Assembly (NCBI RefSeq): GCF_016125955.1
Contig: NZ_JADEVE010000028.1
Location: 1-34,846, forward strand
DNA length: 34,846 nt
From: Acetomicrobium sp. S15 = DSM 107314
GTDB taxonomy: Bacteria; Synergistota; Synergistia; Synergistales; Thermosynergistaceae
Direction: 5' to 3'
The position numbers were made by a program, and so were the translations under genes. The notes under the pieces are model-generated. The model saw only the letters and a program-made list of their open reading frames with translations. It made no database searches and was not told the DNA's origin. Numbering within the stretch: position 1 is the stretch's first letter; each line of letters opens with the position of its first letter. Below, in pieces: positions 1 to 6,995 of this stretch.

Positions 1-118
1 TGCCGGTCGCGCCTGCGTGCGGCGTCGACCCTGTCGCCGGCCCCTTCCGCGGCCGCTCCGGCAATCCACACAACACCCCCCCCGCCCCTCCTCTTTTTTG
101 CATCTTGGGAGGTATAGC
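1..118. other. Window edge, GC/C-rich, no gene assigned
   Basis: The first roughly 90 bases are far richer in C and G than the rest of the window and include a run of C residues near 77-85. All three forward frames can be read through most of it as proline/alanine- or arginine-rich peptide, and none resembles a family I know. It could be the tail of an upstream gene or a contig-edge artefact. A ribosome-binding site (GGGAGG) near 106-111 serves the gene starting at 119. Confidence 0.4.
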
Positions 119-1048
119 ATGAAGCCGCGAGATTTAGTGGAGGCATCCCTGTTGGTGGCCTTGTCGGTAGTACTGTTTATGGCCTCGAATTACTTACCCC
201 TGCTTGGGATGGTCGTGTCGCTCTTTTGTCCCGTGCCTCTGGTTATAATGGGGTTGCGCGCCTCTGTTCGCGGTGCGATTTTGGGCGCAGCCGTAGCCTC
301 TCTACTTGTGACTGCCCTCGTCGGGGTGATGGGAGGGGCGCTCTTCCTTTTTGGCTTCGCCATCCTGGGTGTCAGTCTCGGATATTTTGCGCGCCGCTTC
401 GGCAGGGCCACGGAGATATTATTCTATGGTGTGCTCGTGTCGCTGGCGAGCAAAATCTTATTGATAGCTGTCGTCAAGGCGGCAACTGGTGTGAATCCCA
501 TGGCCATGGATCCGAGCGCTTTGAAGGAAGGAATGGGATGGGCTGCGGGATTGTTCGAAGGGATGGGGCTTTCGGCCGACTCACTTCAAAAGCAGATAGA
601 CCAAATGAGCCAGATCTTGCATCTCATGTTTCCAGCAGTGTTGGTTATGGCCTCCGCGCTGGATTGCGTATTGAGCTACGCAGTGAGCGCTTTTGTGCTC
701 AAGAGGATAGGGAAGGGATGGTTGCCGCCGATACCCAATTTTGGCGGTTGGCGCTTCCCAAAGAGCCTTTTTTGGGCCTACCTCGTTTCTTTCCTCTTTA
801 CGTTGTTGGGAGGCGGCAAGGGCTTCCTCTTTTTGGTAGGTTTGAATTTAAGGCTCGTGGTAACTATGCTTTTTTTCTTGGAAGGCGCTGCCGTGTTGTG
901 GTATTTTCTCGCCCGTAAGGGCCTTCCGACAGCGTTGCGCGTAATGGCATGCGTCTTTGTGGTCCTTGTGCCATTTTTGTCGAACGCGTTGGTGATCTTG
1001 GGCATTGTCGATCTGTGGTTGGATTTGAGGTCTCGTTTCGGGAAGTGA
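119..1048 (+). CDS. DUF2232 (YybS-like) integral membrane protein
   Basis: A 309-residue, very hydrophobic protein with roughly eight membrane segments. The first, near residues 8-30, follows a short basic start (MKPRD). A less hydrophobic stretch at about 125-170 contains small acidic and Gln/Met-rich motifs. Length, topology and position directly before rplI and dnaB match the DUF2232/YybS family, which sits in the rpsR-rplI-dnaB neighbourhood of many Firmicutes-like genomes and whose function is unknown. I place the start at the ATG at 119 because GGGAGG lies 7 bases upstream. An in-frame upstream extension to 17 would be arginine/proline-rich and has no ribosome-binding site. The family call rests on topology plus context, and no biochemical role can be claimed. 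Confidence 0.75.
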   Translation: MKPRDLVEASLLVALSVVLFMASNYLPLLGMVVSLFCPVPLVIMGLRASVRGAILGAAVASLLVTALVGVMGGALFLFGFAILGVSLGYFARRFGRATEILFYGVLVSLASKILLIAVVKAATGVNPMAMDPSALKEGMGWAAGLFEGMGLSADSLQKQIDQMSQILHLMFPAVLVMASALDCVLSYAVSAFVLKRIGKGWLPPIPNFGGWRFPKSLFWAYLVSFLFTLLGGGKGFLFLVGLNLRLVVTMLFFLEGAAVLWYFLARKGLPTALRVMACVFVVLVPFLSNALVILGIVDLWLDLRSRFGK

Positions 1049-1149
1049 TGCCTATTGCGGTATCGCATCATTCTTCACTGATTGAAACCGTTTTATTGTA
1101 GTTAAAGCCGCAAAGCCGAAATGAGCGAGGCGAGAGGTGAAATGAATAA

Positions 1150-1596
1150 ATGAAGGTGATATTGAAGCAGGATGTGGAAAAATTGGGCAGGCGCGGCGAT
1201 CTTGTGGAGGTGGCCGATGGCTACGGCCGCAATTTCTTGATTCCACGAGGTCTTGCTGTTGAAGCGACCGAAGCAAAGTTGAGAGAGTGGAAGAGCATCC
1301 AAGAGGGGAAGGCAGCGCGGGAAAAGAGATCTGAGGAGGAGGCCAGAGCGAAGAAGAAGAACCTCCAGGGCAAGCGGATAACGGTCAAAATGAGCGCCGG
1401 AGAGAAGGGCAGGCTCTTCGGCAGTGTCACCACAGCCCAACTGGCCGAGGCTATAGAGGAGCAATTGGGAATTAAAGTCGACAAGAAGCTCATCAAGATC
1501 GAGGAGAACATCAAGCAAATCGGCGTATTTCCGTTCAAGGTCAGGCTTTATCCCGGTGTTGAAGCCGAGCTCTCCGTGAAGGTGGAGGCAGGTTAG
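1150..1596 (+). CDS. rplI: 50S ribosomal protein L9
   Basis: Ribosomal protein L9, 148 residues, the usual bacterial length. The N-terminal 23S rRNA-binding domain is unmistakable: it opens MKVILKQDVEKLGRRGD and continues through the conserved GYGRNFLIPRGLA signature at about residues 25-37. A lysine/glutamate-rich connecting helix runs over about 50-75, followed by the C-terminal domain with GSVTTAQLAEAI near 92-103. The ATG at 1150 has AGAGGTGA about 9 bases upstream. dnaB follows one base after the stop codon, so the two are almost certainly cotranscribed and translationally coupled, the arrangement seen in many bacteria. Confidence 0.98.
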   Translation: MKVILKQDVEKLGRRGDLVEVADGYGRNFLIPRGLAVEATEAKLREWKSIQEGKAAREKRSEEEARAKKKNLQGKRITVKMSAGEKGRLFGSVTTAQLAEAIEEQLGIKVDKKLIKIEENIKQIGVFPFKVRLYPGVEAELSVKVEAG

Positions 1597-1597
1597 C

Positions 1598-2935
1598 ATG
1601 GCGCTCCCTTTAGATCGAGTTCCTCCTCATAATTTAGAGGCCGAGCGCGCTGTCCTCGGATCATGTCTGCTGAGCCAAGATGCGCTGATCGTGGCCGTTG
1701 AGGGGCTTTCCCCCGCTGATTTCTATGATATGCGTTATAAGCAGGCCTTTGAAATGGTCAGCGATATGGTACGAAAGGGGAAGCCCGTAGATCCTCTCAC
1801 GTTTTTGGAAGAGGCGAACCGCAGGGAAATGGCGGATCGTTTGGGCGGTCAAGCTTTTGTGGCCGAGCTTATCGATGCCGTCCCCACGACGGCTAACGTG
1901 GAATATCACGTGCAGATAGTGCGCGACAAAGCGATCCATCGCCGTCTCATCCAAGCGGGCGGAGAGATAGCGAAGCTCGGCTATGCCGAGGATAAGGAAC
2001 TGGATGAGGTTTTGGACGAGGCGGAGCGTACCCTCTTTGAGGTGACCCAGAGGGGAAGCGGCGTGTCTTTCCGCCATGTAGGGGCCATATTGAGCTCTAC
2101 CTTTCAAGAGATAGAGGCGCGCTTCCACCAAGGCGGGCACATTACAGGCGCTCCCTCCGGCTTTATAGATTTGGACAGGTTGACCGGCGGTTTTCAGCCC
2201 GGGAGTCTCAACATCATAGCGGCCCGCCCCTCCATGGGTAAAACTGCCCTTGCGCTCGGCCTCGCCATGCACACTGCCTTGGAGTTCAGATCTCCGGTCC
2301 TCGTGTTCAGCCTGGAGATGAGCGCCGAGCAGCTGGTTCAACGCATGCTCGGCGCAGAGGCTCGCGTTAACATCCACGACTTGAGGACCGGTGCCTTCGC
2401 AGATGAGGCGTGGGACGACCTGGCCGAGGCAGCAGGAAGGCTCTCTCAGGCCCCGATATACATAGACGACAGTTCGCTCCTTTCAACGATGGACCTGAGG
2501 GCTCGCTGCAGGAGGTTCAAGGCCAAGTTCCCGGACTTAGGGCTCGTGGTGGTGGATTACCTGCAGCTCATGTCTTTGCATCGGCGGACCGAGAGCAAAC
2601 AGCAGGAGGTGGCAGAGATTTCGAGGGCGCTCAAAGGCATAGCCAGGGAGCTCAACATCCCAATACTTGCCCTGTCGCAGCTATCTCGCGCCGTCGAAGC
2701 GCGACAGGACAAACGCCCACAGCTCTCTGACTTGAGAGATAGCGGCGCCATAGAACAGGACGCGGACCTCGTAATGCTCCTCTACAGGCCAGGTTACTAT
2801 TCGTCTGTGCCCGAAGACGAAAGCATGGCCGAACTGATAGTCGCCAAACATCGTAATGGGCCGACGGGCGTAGTCCGTCTCATCTTCTTGAAGGAATACA
2901 CCCGTTTCGTCAACGCGGAGCGGCTGTTAACTTGA
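1598..2935 (+). CDS. dnaB: Replicative DNA helicase DnaB
   Basis: Hexameric 5'-3' replicative helicase, 445 residues and full length. The N-terminal DnaB domain (about 8-110) opens with PPHNLEAERAVLGS. A linker follows, then the RecA-like ATPase domain from about 180. The Walker A loop is ARPSMGKTA at 209-217, with K215 as the phosphate-binding lysine. The Walker B strand is LGLVVVDYLQLM, with D320. The conserved segment LSQLSRAVEAR at about 359-369 and the DSGAIEQDAD motif at 381-390 are intact. There is no sign of an intein, which is common in this gene elsewhere. It is expected to load at oriC with DnaA/DnaC-type partners and to bind primase. The start lies one base after the rplI stop, so coupling is likely. 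Confidence 0.98.
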   Translation: MALPLDRVPPHNLEAERAVLGSCLLSQDALIVAVEGLSPADFYDMRYKQAFEMVSDMVRKGKPVDPLTFLEEANRREMADRLGGQAFVAELIDAVPTTANVEYHVQIVRDKAIHRRLIQAGGEIAKLGYAEDKELDEVLDEAERTLFEVTQRGSGVSFRHVGAILSSTFQEIEARFHQGGHITGAPSGFIDLDRLTGGFQPGSLNIIAARPSMGKTALALGLAMHTALEFRSPVLVFSLEMSAEQLVQRMLGAEARVNIHDLRTGAFADEAWDDLAEAAGRLSQAPIYIDDSSLLSTMDLRARCRRFKAKFPDLGLVVVDYLQLMSLHRRTESKQQEVAEISRALKGIARELNIPILALSQLSRAVEARQDKRPQLSDLRDSGAIEQDADLVMLLYRPGYYSSVPEDESMAELIVAKHRNGPTGVVRLIFLKEYTRFVNAERLLT

Positions 2936-2943
2936 AGAATTCG

Positions 2944-2959
2944 TCCGCCCTTCGGCGGA
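2944..2959. other. Short hairpin between dnaB and the ParB-like gene
   Basis: TCCGCC (2944-2949) pairs with GGCGGA (2954-2959) around the 4-base loop CTTC. No T-run follows, so this is unlikely to be a factor-independent terminator. It sits in the 47-base gap between the dnaB stop and the GTG start at 2983 and could act as an RNA processing or stability element. The function is inference only. Confidence 0.45.
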
Positions 2960-2982
2960 TCGCCTTGTGGGGGTGATCTTCT

Positions 2983-3858
2983 GTGGAGGGAGAATATAAA
3001 GTCGACGTAAAGCGGATACTCGGCTTTCGCCTCAAAGAGAATCAGGCCGAAGCCCCTAAGGGCGGGAGAGAGCTCGCTAATTTGCCGATAGGCGATATAA
3101 GGCCCAATCCGTCTCAGATGAGGCAGAGGATCGACGAGGGTGACCTTGCGGAGCTGGCCGAATCCATAAAGTCGCTGGGAGTGATTCAACCCATCGTCGT
3201 CAGGCCCGTGGAAGAAGGATATGAGCTGGTAGCTGGGGAGCGACGCCTCAGAGCGGCGAAGATGGCCGGCCTTGAATTCATTCCTGCGATAGTGATCAAT
3301 ATGGACGACTTGACTTCGAGCCTCTCGGCCCTCGTGGAGAACATTCAGCGGAAGGATCTATCGGCCATAGAGGAAGCGCGCTGTTTGGCCGACCTGCTTC
3401 GGGCTACGGGCTGGACCCAGGTGGAACTGGCGAAAAGGCTCGGTCGATCACAGGCCGCGTTGGCCAACAAATTGAGGCTTTTACAGCTCGACGAAGGCGT
3501 TCAAGAGATGGTAGTCGAGGGCAAACTATCCGAGCGGCAAGCGAGGGCACTCCTCTCCTTGCCGGCTGAGACACAGCGCGAAGTGGCAGATATGATCTGC
3601 AGGAACGAAGTAAAAATAGAAGACATAGAGCGCACCGGCCGCCGCAGTCGCAAAAAAGAGAGGCTCGTCGAGTTAGGTCAAAAGGGAGAGCTGGGTGACA
3701 TATTGCTTCAGAAGCTTTCCGAGGTGGTGCAGGAAGCCAGGAAGAGCGGTATACCCGTGGCCTGGAGGATTAAGGAGTTTGCTCACAGTCGCCTCGTCAT
3801 GGAGATCACGGTCGACCTAAAAAAGGATGAGACGACAGATGACTCCAAGAGCCGGTGA
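2983..3858 (+). CDS. ParB/Spo0J/Noc family DNA-binding CTPase, Noc-like
   Basis: A 291-residue ParB-family protein. An N-terminal ParB domain (about 33-125) carries the CTP-binding signature ELVAGERRLRAA with the G-E-R-R box at 85-88. The ENIQRKDLSAIEEA segment is at 119-132. The helix-turn-helix is at about 145-167 (TQVELAKRLGRSQAALANKL). The ANKLRLL ending of the recognition helix and the SERQARALL segment resemble nucleoid occlusion protein Noc more than Spo0J, as far as I recall those sequences. No parA lies beside it, which also fits Noc or an orphan ParB. It is expected to bind palindromic sites and spread as a CTP-loaded clamp, affecting chromosome segregation or division-site choice. 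The start is GTG at 2983, with GGGGTGA about 6 bases upstream and a stop codon immediately before. Confidence 0.85.
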   Translation: MEGEYKVDVKRILGFRLKENQAEAPKGGRELANLPIGDIRPNPSQMRQRIDEGDLAELAESIKSLGVIQPIVVRPVEEGYELVAGERRLRAAKMAGLEFIPAIVINMDDLTSSLSALVENIQRKDLSAIEEARCLADLLRATGWTQVELAKRLGRSQAALANKLRLLQLDEGVQEMVVEGKLSERQARALLSLPAETQREVADMICRNEVKIEDIERTGRRSRKKERLVELGQKGELGDILLQKLSEVVQEARKSGIPVAWRIKEFAHSRLVMEITVDLKKDETTDDSKSR

Positions 3859-5665
3859 AGGTAAATCAACCCTATGCCCCAGTAGGTTCTATGTTTTTAT
3901 CTGTTTCTTCGCCTCGTTAGCGTTGCCGAATATAGTCTTTTCCGGTGGTTTCTGGTTCCAAACGCTTCATTTGATGAAGTGGGTGTTTTCCTTAGTCCCC
4001 ATCGCCGTTCTTTGCGTTGTGGCAGGGTATCGCCTTTTTAAACATGGGCCTGAAGGTTTAAACTTCTTTTTGGATCCCTTTGGCGTCCTGTGGCTGGTGC
4101 TGTTGCTTTTTGTGTCTCTTCAGCCATTTTGGGCACCCATAAAGTCCCCTCCCACCTTTATCAGGGAGTGGTTCTTTTTTTCTGCACTTTGGGCGGCATA
4201 TCTGCTTTTTTACCATTCTTTTTGTAACAAATACTTAGTGCCCATCGTTTTGGGGGGTTCGTTCAACGCCGCTTTAAACGTGGTTTTTGCCGAACTTCAA
4301 TTGTCAGGTTTAAATGGCCCTTTCCCTTTCATTGTTCCCGCTTCTGGGAATTATATAGGAAATACAGGTCAACAGAACATGTTAGCCTTGTGGGTAGCGT
4401 GTGGTCTGTTGGGGGGCATTTACGTTTTTTTAAAGGTCTTAGATTTGAGAAGTGAGATCTCGAAGCGGCTTTATCGCTCGATTTTTGCCTTAAACCTTGT
4501 CCTGTTTTTGGTTAACAGTTGGGGCCTGTGGTCTTCTACGAGCCGTTCGGGCCTTCTCGCCCTTGCTTCAGGCTCCTTGGCGCTTCTTTTTCTCACCAAA
4601 AGAAGTTTTAATCGTAGGAGTTTTATGTGCGTAGCATTATGTTGCCTTATGTTTTTATGCATGTCTGTTCCAGTTTATTATATTAATAAAGAAAGACTGG
4701 AACTTTTATCGCACAAAGTGAGCGAAGTTGGCCTTGCAGGCAGGAAGAGTATATGGGCTACGTCCTTGACGATGTTTTCGCAAAAACCTCTATCGGGTGT
4801 TGGGTTGGGTCACTTCAAATGGAATTACTTGGAGGCCCAACGGTTGATGTTTGACCGCTTCCCCGATATGGAATGGAAATACACCCTTTGGGCGCACAAC
4901 GAGGTCCTTCAGTGGCTGTGCGAGACCGGTATAGTAGGAGGGGCTTTTTTGATAGGTATGGCGGCCTGGTGGCTCCACAATATTCACAGGGCTGTAAAAG
5001 ATGACAGAGGGATTTCACTGGAAGCTATATGGGCTGTGGGTATGCTTTTTCTCTTCTGGATGGACGCCCAGTGGACGAGGCCCTTGCACCGCATAGAGGA
5101 TGCCCTATGGATGAGCTTGGCTTTCGCCTTGGCCAATAAAGAACTTCTGCCAAGGTCAGCCCCTTGGGCTAACGTCAACAGGCTCGGCCTCTTTAGGCTC
5201 TTCGGCCTCGGTATGGCAGTTGTGGCGATCTTTGGCCTTCTATTTCTGGCCGATGGCTTGGCTGGAGACAGAGCCTTAGCGCTTGCGACTGAAACCAGCG
5301 ATTTCGAGCTAAAAAAGGAGCATTTAGAAAAAGCGCTACGCTCTCCCATGGTGAGTGACTTAGCGGAGAGGCAGCTAGCATATCTTCTTATCGAAGCGGC
5401 AGAAATTACAAAAAGCGAAGACGACGTCGAAAAGGCTATCGCTACCATGCGCAATTATTTTTATAAAGAACCCCAGGCAAGAGACCTCAAAAAACTCCTC
5501 GAGCTATATGCCCGCATCGACGATACAGAGGGTCTAAAGGAAATGGCTCGGTATTTAAAACCAGGCCTTTATAGGATTGAACCAAGGGAACATACGTCTG
5601 ATAGTACGTTGTATGTCCCCCTGGATTATATGTCTTTATTGAGCAGCGTCGAGCCCGCGCCTTAG
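3839..5665 (+). CDS. O-antigen ligase / polymerase-like membrane protein (Wzy_C domain) with C-terminal soluble region
   Basis: A 608-residue protein with about eleven hydrophobic segments up to roughly residue 485, followed by a charged helical region of about 120 residues that may form TPR-like repeats. The middle holds the hallmark of O-antigen ligases, Wzy polymerases and PglL-type glycosyl ligases: a GRKSIWATSLTMF segment, then GVGLGHFKWNY, then a WAHNEVLQWLCETGIVGG box in a large periplasmic loop. Such enzymes move lipid-linked glycans onto lipid A core, polymer or protein; the acceptor here cannot be told. I prefer the ATG at 3839 (AAGGATGA lies 8 bases upstream) over the ATG at 3827, which has no spacing. 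The gene overlaps the end of the Noc-like gene and, tail to tail, the end of metY. Its T-rich codon use (many TTT and TTG codons) differs from both neighbours, hinting at transfer. Confidence 0.75.
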   Translation: MTPRAGEGKSTLCPSRFYVFICFFASLALPNIVFSGGFWFQTLHLMKWVFSLVPIAVLCVVAGYRLFKHGPEGLNFFLDPFGVLWLVLLLFVSLQPFWAPIKSPPTFIREWFFFSALWAAYLLFYHSFCNKYLVPIVLGGSFNAALNVVFAELQLSGLNGPFPFIVPASGNYIGNTGQQNMLALWVACGLLGGIYVFLKVLDLRSEISKRLYRSIFALNLVLFLVNSWGLWSSTSRSGLLALASGSLALLFLTKRSFNRRSFMCVALCCLMFLCMSVPVYYINKERLELLSHKVSEVGLAGRKSIWATSLTMFSQKPLSGVGLGHFKWNYLEAQRLMFDRFPDMEWKYTLWAHNEVLQWLCETGIVGGAFLIGMAAWWLHNIHRAVKDDRGISLEAIWAVGMLFLFWMDAQWTRPLHRIEDALWMSLAFALANKELLPRSAPWANVNRLGLFRLFGLGMAVVAIFGLLFLADGLAGDRALALATETSDFELKKEHLEKALRSPMVSDLAERQLAYLLIEAAEITKSEDDVEKAIATMRNYFYKEPQARDLKKLLELYARIDDTEGLKEMARYLKPGLYRIEPREHTSDSTLYVPLDYMSLLSSVEPAP

Positions 5666-6925
5666 ATCTTCGATTATGTCTTCGATGTCCTCAAGACCGA
5701 TGCTTAGCCGTATCAGCCCCTCGTCGATGCCGCTGCCTTTTCGCTCTTCGGCCGAAAGCTGCGAGTGGGTGGTGGTGGCCGGGTGAATTGCCATGCTCCT
5801 CGCGTCGCCCAAGTTTGGCACTATTGAGAAGAGCTTTAATCCGTCGAGGAAACGCTTGCCCGATTCGAGCCCTCCCTTTATGCAGAAAGCAACCATGCCA
5901 CCGTAACCGCCTCTCAGAAACGCTTTGGCGAGGTCGTGCTGCGGGTGGCTTGAAAGCCCCGGGTATAAAACCCACTCCACCCCTCCGTGCGACTCCAAAA
6001 ATTGCGCCACGTCCATGGCGTTCTTGCTGTGACGCTCCATGCGGAGCGAGAGTGTGGCGAGCCCAAGGCACAAGAGGTGGGCGTTATGTGGTGAAAGACA
6101 GCCGCCCAGATCCCTCAATATGCAGGCTCGAAGCTTCGCCGCGAGAGCTGTCTTGCCGAACTTTTCACAGAACACGACGCCGTGATAGGCCGGGTCGGGC
6201 TCGGTGAATTCGGGCCATTCTCCCAATTCGGCCCAGCGGAAGTTTCCGCCGTCCACCACGACACCTCCTATGGCATTGCCGAAGCCGTCTATGTATTTCG
6301 TGGTGGAGTGGACGACGATATGGGCACCCCGTTCGAGCGGTCGACACAGGGCCGGCGAGGCGAAGGTGTTGTCCACCACCAAAGGTATGCCGTGTCTTTC
6401 GGCAACCTCTCCCAACTCTTCGAGCGGAGGGATGTTCAAGCCGGGATTTCCTATCGTCTCTGCGATTATACAGCGCGTGCGGGGCTTGATGCTCCTTTCT
6501 ACCTCGTTTACGTCGTTGATATCTACGAAGCTCGTGGTTACGCCGAACTTAGAGAAGAGGTTTTTGAGTAGCGTTATCGTGCCCCCATAGGACGAGCGCT
6601 CGGCCACTATGTGGTCGCCCTCCTTGCAGAGGAGCATGACGAGGTGGGCGAATGCGGCCTGTCCCGACGACGTGGCCACCGCCGCCGCACCTCCTTCCAG
6701 GGCAGCGATCTTTTCCTCAAAAGCTGCGACGGTAGGGTTTGATATCCTTGAGTATGTGTGCCCTGGCTTTTCCAAAGAGAAGAGGGCCGCGGCTTCGTCT
6801 ACGCTCGGCAGTTTATACGCTGCAGTGGCGTATATGGGCAGGGCGAACGCGCCGGTGGTCGGGTCGTAATCCCAGCCGCAGTGCAGAGCCTTTGTCGTGA
6901 ATCCCTTGTATTCGGCTTCCTTCAT
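5636..6925 (-). CDS. metY: O-acetylhomoserine sulfhydrylase (Cys/Met metabolism PLP enzyme)
   Basis: A PLP-dependent gamma-replacement enzyme of 429 residues that joins sulfide, or methanethiol, to O-acetyl-L-homoserine to give homocysteine or methionine. Conserved features are YSRISNPTVAAFEEKIAALEGG (about 58-79), SSGQAA near 86-91, ETIGNPGLN near 156-164, DNTFASP at 185-191 and the Schiff-base lysine K210 in STTKYIDG. A roughly 430-residue length and the long region around 235-260 favour MetY over the shorter MetB/MetC enzymes. I choose the ATG at 6925: AGGAGG lies about 8 bases before it, whereas the ATG at 6931 sits almost on top of that site. It lies 70 bases downstream of glnN on the same strand and may be cotranscribed. 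No S-box-type leader fits in the short gap. Confidence 0.92.
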   Translation of the reverse strand: MKEAEYKGFTTKALHCGWDYDPTTGAFALPIYATAAYKLPSVDEAAALFSLEKPGHTYSRISNPTVAAFEEKIAALEGGAAAVATSSGQAAFAHLVMLLCKEGDHIVAERSSYGGTITLLKNLFSKFGVTTSFVDINDVNEVERSIKPRTRCIIAETIGNPGLNIPPLEELGEVAERHGIPLVVDNTFASPALCRPLERGAHIVVHSTTKYIDGFGNAIGGVVVDGGNFRWAELGEWPEFTEPDPAYHGVVFCEKFGKTALAAKLRACILRDLGGCLSPHNAHLLCLGLATLSLRMERHSKNAMDVAQFLESHGGVEWVLYPGLSSHPQHDLAKAFLRGGYGGMVAFCIKGGLESGKRFLDGLKLFSIVPNLGDARSMAIHPATTTHSQLSAEERKGSGIDEGLIRLSIGLEDIEDIIEDLRRGLDAAQ

Positions 6926-6995
6926 TTCCATTCCTCCTCAGTTCGGACGGCATGGGCGAAGAGTTGCACCCGCCACCCACGCCTTTGTTATGGGG

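Noticed and set aside
5788-6869. Long plus-strand open frames opposite metY and similar ones opposite glnN
   Set aside because: They are antisense to well-supported genes, with low-complexity arginine/serine-rich products and no ribosome-binding sites.
6926-6995. SAM-responsive riboswitch before metY
   Set aside because: The glnN-metY gap is only 70 bases, too short for a known S-box-type leader, and no such motif is visible.
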